Source of the DNA: Adenophora triphylla var. japonica
Taxonomy: Eukaryota; Streptophyta; Magnoliopsida; Asterales; Campanulaceae
Direction of reading: 5' to 3'
DNA: 64,000 bases
NCBI GenBank assembly: GCA_022495995.1
Contig: JAFEMH010000747.1
Span: forward strand, 372,001 to 436,000
The notes under the pieces were generated by a model, which worked only from the letters and a program-made list of their open reading frames with translations, was not told where the DNA came from and did no database searches. The position numbers and the translations under genes are program-made. Of the stretch, positions 57,571-64,000 are shown in pieces. Each line of letters starts with the position of its first letter. Position 1 is the first letter of the stretch.

Positions 57571-58314
57571 ATGTTTGGTAGACGTTCCTTGGATTCCGAG
57601 TTGGTCCCTGTGAACGATAATATTGATAGGCTCACTAGGGGCATTCCCTCTATCCAAGAGTCAACAGATTCTGAAACTTCTGTCACCGAGACATAAGAAG
57701 TGTTAAGTGAATTAGAAACTTCTTCCACCGAGGGAGAAGAATCAGTAGGGGATATGGCAGATCCCACAATGAATGAGTATGCTAGGCCCAGAGTATACAC
57801 ATCGATGTCTTGTATTGTGTTGACTGATGCAACTAAAGCATATGAAGTCAAAGGGCAGTATTTTAATATGTTACCTAAATTTCAGGGTCTTCCCGCTGAG
57901 GACTCTTTGAACTTTTTGAGAGAATATATGATGATTGTTGCAGGCTTCCCTATTAAAGAAGGGGTGACTGATGAACAGTTGAGACTTAAATGTTTTCCCT
58001 TCTCTGTACAAGGGGCGGCCAAAAGTTGGCTTATGTTACTACCCCCTAGTAGTATCAGGACTTGGGATGAATTGCATGACATATTCCTGAGTAAGTATTT
58101 CCCACATGTCACCCTTGCTACATACAGACAGACAATCATTATTTTTTCACAAGATCAGGGTGAGCCTTTTCATGAGGCTTGGGATAGATTTAAAATGTTG
58201 CAAGTGCAGTGTCCCCATCACAATTTTCCCGTACCCCTTTTACATCAAACATTTTATGGTGGGTTGAGTCAAGTTGACCAAGCTATGGTTGACAATGCAG
58301 CGAGTGGCTTTTAG
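57571..58314 (+). pseudogene. Gag of the gag-only element
   Basis: ATG at 57571 (M-F-G-R-R-S-L-D-S). One in-frame TAA (57694) interrupts it where the 3' duplicate keeps a GAA codon. Then comes a gag domain with L-K-C-F-P-F-S-V-Q-G-A-A-K-S-W-L and T-W-D-E-L-H-D-I-F-L-S-K-Y-F-P. It ends at TAG 58312-58314. Confidence 0.85.
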
Positions 58315-58352
58315 GGTCTAAAATAGCTGCTCAAACCCAAAAATTATTTGAA

Positions 58353-60251
58353 ATGTTAGGGTCAAATTCTCAACAAAAAGGCTCAAAGGGTAGAGCTAGG
58401 GGAATACATGATGTGAGTGCTACTAATGATTTGGCTATGCAAGTAGCCATGTTGAACAAAAAATTGGATAAATTGACTTGTGGTGGTGCTTCATCAAGTG
58501 CCAATGTTGTAAATGATATATGTTCTATCTGTGGTTCTAACACTCATGCTACTAACATGTGCCAAAGTGGTTTGCAGTTTAATTCTGAACAGGCACATGC
58601 AATGCAAGGATTTGGCCACCGGTTCCTCCTCACAACAACCCATATTCGAATACATATAATCCGGGGTGGAGGCAACACCCAAATTTCTCATGGGGAGGTA
58701 ATCAGGAACAAAATAAGCCTTTCCATCCTCAACCTCCACCAGGACAGTATGAGCAAGGGAACCGTGGGAAGTGGTCACGGAGCAACTGAAAGCTGAGAAT
58801 GATTTGTTGAGAGCCGAGAGTCAACAAGCCGCTAAAAATCATGAGGCGGCTCTCAAAAAGCTAGAGATTCAGATGGGGCAAATTGCTGAATCCCTACAAG
58901 GTCATAAGTCCGGGACCTTTCCGAGCCAACCACATCAAGCAAAGGCCATTATCACTCTCCGAAATGGCAAACAGGTAGGTAGTGAGGTAGATTCTTCTTC
59001 ATCTTTTCCTTCCCCTCCTGTTGCAGATAGTAATACTGATGTTAGTGAAAAGAGTACAAATAAGTTGGGGAAAATTCTAAAGTTGATTCTTCAACCCCCA
59101 AGCCGTTTGTACCTCTCGTACCGTTTCCCGGAAGGTTTTTAAAACATAAATTGGATAAGCAAATGTCGGATTTGATGGACATGTTTTCTAAGGTGAACAA
59201 CAATATCCCTTTACTTAGTGTGATAAGAAATATTCCTGCTTATTCCAAGTTTTTCAAAGAATTAAATTCCAAGAAATATAGGTATGGGACAAATGAGAAA
59301 GTGTTGATGAGTGAGAATGCTAGTGTTGTGGTACAACATAGTATTCCACCAAAATTGAAGGACCCCAGAAGTTTTCTTATTTCTATTACTATGTGGGAGT
59401 CCAAGAGGGTGAAAGCTATGTTGGATCTTGGAGCTAGCATTAATTTGCTGCCCTATTATTTGTATGAGGAGTTGGGTTTACCCGAATTAAAACCCACCAC
59501 AATGGCCCTAAAACTTGCGGATCGGTCCATTTAAAAACCTGTGGGCATTGAGGAGGATGTTTTAGTTTAGGTAAATTCAATCATTGTGCCTGTTGATTTT
59601 GTGGTACTTGAGATGCCAAGAAGTGAAGGAAGTCGTCGTGATTTACCCATATTATTTGGGAGACCTGTCATGGCAACGACCAACACTATTATTAATGTGG
59701 GGGATGGCAAACTTTCTATGACCGTTGTTGGGGAAAAAATTGACATATCTGTGTTTGATGCCATGCAACACCCTATTGATGATGACAATTCTTGTCATTT
59801 CATTGATAGGGTAGAAGTGAATGAGCATTTATGGCATGTTAGTAAGAGTGATGATTGTGAAGTGTTGTTGAAGGACGGTGAGAAATCTAGGGATAGTGTG
59901 GGTTCCCACTTGTGTGCCGTGAAAAACAAGGCCGACAATCTTGGTTCTTGTGATGGCCCGTATCACCCCCTAGGCCGATCCCAAAAGGGGTCGGTGTCCA
60001 CATTAAAATCTTTCTTCCATCTAAAATCTAATAATGAGGACTCATGTGCTAATGTGGAAGAGTGTTGTTTTCTTGATATTTCTGATACTTTCTTTGCTAA
60101 AATGTGTGTTCAGGATAACATCTCTTATGATTTCGTGGAGAAAGATGAGGTGAATGATTGTGATAAGACTAAGGCTGAGAATGAGTTTGGGGGAGAGGTC
60201 CCCAAGAAAAAGAAAATGAAGAAAAATAAAAAGGGCAAGAAAAAGGTTTAG
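58353..60251 (+). pseudogene. Zinc knuckle and protease of the gag-only element
   Basis: After a frame break the zinc knuckle C-S-I-C-G-S-N-T-H-A-T-N-M-C lies at about 58520-58561. The protease site M-L-D-L-G-A-S-I-N-L-L-P is at about 59418, followed after a stop (59534) by V-P-V-D-F-V-V-L-E-M and L-F-G-R-P-V-M-A-T. The frame finishes in a Lys-rich tail K-K-K-M-K-K-N-K-K-G-K-K-K-V with a stop at 60249-60251. There is no polymerase or integrase after it. Confidence 0.85.
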
Positions 60252-61939
60252 AAAATCCCTTGGGCTCCACCCGAGCTTATAACAAAGGGTGAATTTTTGT
60301 GGAAAGTTGTGGGGGTTTGTGCCCGCGAATGTGCGAGGTGGGCCAAGGGAAGGAAAGCCAAGGCCAAAGAGAATGTGGCCACCTCAAATCCCATTTAGTT
60401 GGGAGCAATGGTTGGGCTAACGACCCTAACCAAATGTGCTAATTGGGAGGCAACCCAAGTTGGTACGTATTAATTGCTTTATTTATTTGCTTTGTTGTGT
60501 CGTATCTCCTTCAAGCCCAAGGCATGTTTTTGTTCTCTTTGCTATGAGGACATATCATGTTTTGAGTTTGGGGGTAGATATCTTTCCAAGTTGGTTTTTA
60601 TGAAAAATTTGAAAAGTTTGTTCTCATTATATGTTAGGAAGTTGGCCAACGTCCGTGATGATTTGAAGGTTTTTGATTGAGTTTTGCTAATTTGTGCCAA
60701 TTTGAATTTGTTTATTAGAATTGCATTAATACATGTAAAACACAATTGCACCACCATTCACTTCCATCATATTTCTTGATCATGGTCATTAATTTAGATT
60801 TCCTTTATGGGTTCACTTTGACATTCTCGTGGTCTTAGAACATGGTTGCACGCTTGTCAATAACAAATCAATTGATTATTTGATATTTATGGCTTGTATT
60901 TCTTTGTCAACCTTTTTGTGAGCCTTCGACTTTCTCGTCACTGTTTACATATGATTTGTCACTTGATCCCACTTTGAGATTTTTAGAAAGAATGGAACAT
61001 CTAGACCACCATTCGCCTTCATTTGACACCTACTCCCTAACCCTTGACACCTAGAATAGGTTTATCCTACCTTTGCAAGAATGTGGAATTAGAAAAGATA
61101 AGTTTGGGGGTTACATAGGGAAATAAGGAAATGTGTGAGGAAGGTCAAAATTATGAAGTGGAATTATATTGTATAAAAGGGGGCAATAACAAAAAAAAAA
61201 AAAAAAAAAAAACGGTTCAAGTTCAAAATTCAAAAAAAAATATATATATATAAAAAAACAAAACAGCTTGCCCTCTTATTTTGTGAAATATGATTGTTAA
61301 GTGACCTATATTGAGCAAGGAAATGCTTTCAACCCCACATGTATAAAGTATGACAAAGTCAAGTTTGGGGGTTGAAGCATTGGGGAAACGAAGGTGAGCG
61401 GAAAGCTGAAATTTCGGAAGAAGTAACATGCAATTGAAGACTTTTAGTTCCACATTCCTGTGTTTGTATGTCTATTCCTTCGTTTATACCCGTGAACCTA
61501 GCCCCACAATTGTTGTGGATTTAACTCTGAGCCATATTTTTGTTCAATATTGAGTAATCGGGTTGACAAGTGCGTAATCATACATATGAGTATCCTTGTA
61601 TATGGAATTGTTTGTTATCTGTGATGTAGGGCATGTCTTAGTGAACCCATAAACAATCTTATCTTAGTGATCATGATCTCCCATATTTCATTCATCATTC
61701 AGGCCGAGGTGGAAAATTGTGGGTTAGATGCATTAATGTAATTGTAATTGCATATTCTTATTGTCACTTGTTTAGCATATTTAAGTGAGAATCTTAGACT
61801 TGTTTGGCCGGCAACCTAATATATTTTGAGAACATATCAAAAATATTTTCTGTTGATTGTTTTTATTTGTTAGGGTAGTTTTGTTTTTGTTTAGTTTTGT
61901 TTTACTCGTGGACGAGCAAAAGATAAGTTTGGGGATATT
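60252..61939 (+). other. Noncoding 3' internal region of the gag-only element
   Basis: 1.7 kb with no supported frame; includes a poly-A/AT tract near 61190-61255. 'gtggacgagcaaaagataagtttggggatat' before the LTR contains the polypurine tract and mirrors the corresponding part of the Athila-like element (47820-47850). Confidence 0.7.
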
Positions 61940-63304
61940 TGACGGATGTGGTTTTACCCATCCAAAAGATATGTTTCCAAGTTTATTTGGTGCTCGAAAC
62001 CTTGAGAATTTGATATATTTGTTAGTGTTTTGATAGTTCAGGGGTTGATGTGCAACAATGCTGAAAATAGAGGATTTGAGCCTACTTTGGAAGTTTTGGG
62101 ACCAAATTGCAATTCTGAAAAATATGGGACTAAACTAAAACTATGAAGTTCAAGGACCAAAGTGCAAAAGAAGAAAGTTCAATGACCAAAGTGGAAATGC
62201 GAAACAAATCCAAGTCAATCAGCAAGCAAAGTCAACAATTTGCACGAGTAGTTTCCTAGGTCACGAGTCGTTCGTTCCTCCTCTCAGCACGAATGAAATT
62301 ACGATCACGAGTCGTGACCACGAGACGAATCCAAGATGACTTCACCATACGTCACCTTCCACTAGCACCCCTCTTGTTTACGTTTTTTTTAAGAAAACTT
62401 TTTTTTAATTTTTTTTCTTGTTTTTTCCTTTTTGAATTAGGTTTATTGAGTGGAGTATATATACTTCATTTTAGAACAATATTAAGGATTTCAACTTTAC
62501 TTTTCTTTTGGAGGCTTCAAGTCCTAGCAAGAATTTAAGATTTTTATCAAAATTTCAGGTTTTATTATTTTTAATTTATTGTTTGTGATTATGAGTATGA
62601 GTAGCTAAATAATTTGATTTGCGGATTGATTATTAACATTACATGGTCTTTATACTATAGTTTTTCAATCTTGATTCAATTTCTTTCTAGAGTGGTAAAA
62701 TAGTTTTAATCTGTTCTAGGGTTTCAGATTTATGTTTAGATATTTTTTGCCTTAGAATTTGTGGGTATCATTTGCTACGGTAACTCGGACATAGATACAT
62801 GACCACTATTTTACTACTTGGATCTAATTGAGGACGTAACTGAAATCAATTGGTTTATGTTCAAATATTCTTTCGATCTTAAGGCTTTCTTGGATTATTA
62901 TGTTAAACGTAACTGGAAGTATAATAAAAAGAGAATATTTGAGTTGCAAATCGCACACCAAACCGTCCCAACTCATGATTTTGTGAATGAACCCTATAAT
63001 GAAATTGATGTCTTCTTTAAGTAATAAAATAGCATAAAGTGAATGTATTGTGAAACCCAATCCGTGAATCCCGTTGTCAATCTTGAATTCAATCTTTGCT
63101 TTATTTTCTTTAGTTTAATTTATTTGCTTTTCAATATTAGTTTAATCAATCAAAATCATAATCCACCCTTTGGGTATTTTACATTAATTAAATTCACTTG
63201 CTATTCACACAAGTCTTTGTGGTTCGACCCATACTTTTATACACTACTACTTCGATACTTATATACTTGCAAGGTTTTATTACACGTGGGATTTTATTCC
63301 ATAA
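61940..63304 (+). repeat. Second LTR of the gag-only element
   Basis: 1365 bp from TGACGGATG to TTATTCCATAA; lacks the Mutator-like insertion and the short duplication of the left LTR. Confidence 0.9.
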
Positions 63305-63520
63305 TTTTTTTGGCGCCATTGCCGGGGACTTGTTGTGAATTACAAGTTAATCTAATCGGTGTATGTTTGGTAGACGTTCCTTGGATCCCGAGTTGGTCCC
63401 TGTGAACGATAATATTGATAGGCTCACTAGGGGCATTCCCTCTATCCAAGAGTCAACAGATTCTAAAACTTCTGTCACCAAGACAGAAGAAGTGTTAAGT
63501 GAATTAGAAACTTCTTCCAC
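63305..63520 (+). mobile_element. Partial second internal region (primer site and gag start)
   Basis: Repeats 57513-57730 (primer site, then M-F-G-R-R-S-L-D-P) nearly base for base and breaks off in the gag frame, where array unit 7 resumes with 'aaaataagctttgtt'. Confidence 0.9.
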
Positions 63521-64000
63521 AAAATAAGCTTTGTTAAAAAAAATATAAAATGGAGTAAGTGTTATGAGTATGAAAAGTGAAGTATGAGAGAGAAGTAGGG
63601 TAAAAAATAGTAAGTGAATAAATGATGTGATTATGACAAGTGGGTCTTCTAAATAAATAAGCATTAAAAACTTTCCTATTTGGGTTTGTACGTTTTGTAA
63701 TGAGACACCAAAATAGACGGTTCTAGTGAATTCTCGATTGAGTACAAAGTTTTGAAGTCATTAATAGAGAGACCCCAAAAGGGCTTGAATTTGCGGAGAG
63801 ATGATCGTAAGAAACCATAACTTTGGAGGAAATATACTATTTTCTTTCAGTAGTTGAATCTTCCTGAATATGCATATCTGAGCATCCTTCATGTTAACTA
63901 GATACACATGACACTACTGGAAATCCCTGGCGGGTTTTTGAATTCCTATTTCTTCGTTCTTCTATATGGATATGCTTGGGCTTAATTGTCGTCTCATAAT

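Larger units (their letters stand above)
53781..63520 (+). mobile_element. Gag-protease-only gypsy element, LTR-internal-LTR-partial internal
   Basis: LTR 53781-57512 (swollen by a 2.3-kb insertion), internal 57513-61939, LTR 61940-63304, then a second primer site and gag start (63305-63520) matching 57513-57730 before the array unit resumes at 63521. The tRNA-Asp primer site relates it to the Athila group. There is no RT, RNase H or integrase, so it needs enzymes in trans. The repeated internal part indicates unequal recombination between two copies, followed by a deletion. No target duplication can be tested because the right end is lost. Confidence 0.9.
29825..64000. repeat. Tandem array of a ~1.24-kb unit, at least 7 copies, broken by 3 retrotransposons
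   Basis: An anchor GGAACCGGGCGCTTTGGTTATT-like sequence marks unit starts at 29825, 31068, 38863, 50272, 51496 and 52747; a seventh unit begins at about 53747 and resumes at 63521 to the window end. Net unit lengths after removing insertions are about 1243, 1243, 1258, 1224 and 1251 bp. Unit 6 is shortened by an internal deletion at 53745. Each unit has, left to right: a short spacer, a Stowaway-derived segment beginning CTTCCTCCGTCCCACTATAAA without its right terminus, an exon-like part, a poly-pyrimidine stretch, a GGGTCGGGTC-rich piece, and a second exon-like GC-rich part. The array continues past the window. Confidence 0.93.

Noticed and set aside
61223..61453. 76-codon minus-strand frame
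   Set aside because: Lies in the noncoding 3' part of the gag-only element over an AT-rich tract; no similarity seen.

Overview
This is nuclear DNA from a flowering plant, most likely a eudicot. The evidence is spliced GT-AG genes, two conserved single-copy plant housekeeping genes, many Stowaway MITEs with CTCCCTCCGTCCC termini and TA target sites, tRNA-Asp- and tRNA-Met-primed LTR retrotransposons, and degenerate TTTAGGG repeats. I cannot name the species.

Two real genes were found, both on the minus strand. The first is a 13-exon gene spanning 4008-26638 for a nucleolar MIF4G/MA3 protein of the NOM1/Sgd1 family. I rebuilt every splice junction: all phases agree and the reading frame is open for 844 codons plus a stop. 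The second is a single-exon gene at 27345-28670 for SRD2/SNAP50, subunit 3 of the snRNA-activating complex. Between them lies a decayed duplicate of the 3' half of SRD2 (26967-27333).

Region 1-4007 lies beyond the NOM1 3' end. It holds Stowaway MITEs, telomere-like repeats, a 24-bp minisatellite and one hAT-like element. Region 4008-26638 is NOM1, whose introns 5, 7 and 10 (3-7 kb) carry nested transposons. Intron 10 has two RTE-type LINE remnants interrupted by a SINE, hAT-like elements and Stowaways. Intron 7 has a Tourist-like element split by a solo LTR. Intron 5 has a GC-rich hAT-like element. Most insertions keep exact target-site duplications, so their order can be read.

Region 28671-29824 is intergenic, with simple repeats and a 'TTACACTAACACTGGCAC' minisatellite. 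From 29825 to the window end runs a tandem array of a ~1.24-kb unit, with at least seven copies, carrying exon-like segments on the minus strand. Three LTR retrotransposons split the array: a damaged Ty1/copia element (31922-38468), a nearly complete Athila-like Ty3/gypsy element (39489-49634), and a gag-protease-only gypsy relative (53781-63520). The last is arranged LTR-internal-LTR-partial internal, and its left LTR holds a 2.3-kb Mutator-like element that appears to have captured pieces of host genes.

No bacterial, CRISPR, plasmid or organelle features were seen. The most unusual parts are the array, the CTCGGCCGAG palindrome cluster in the copia leader, and the gene-fragment-carrying Mutator-like element.
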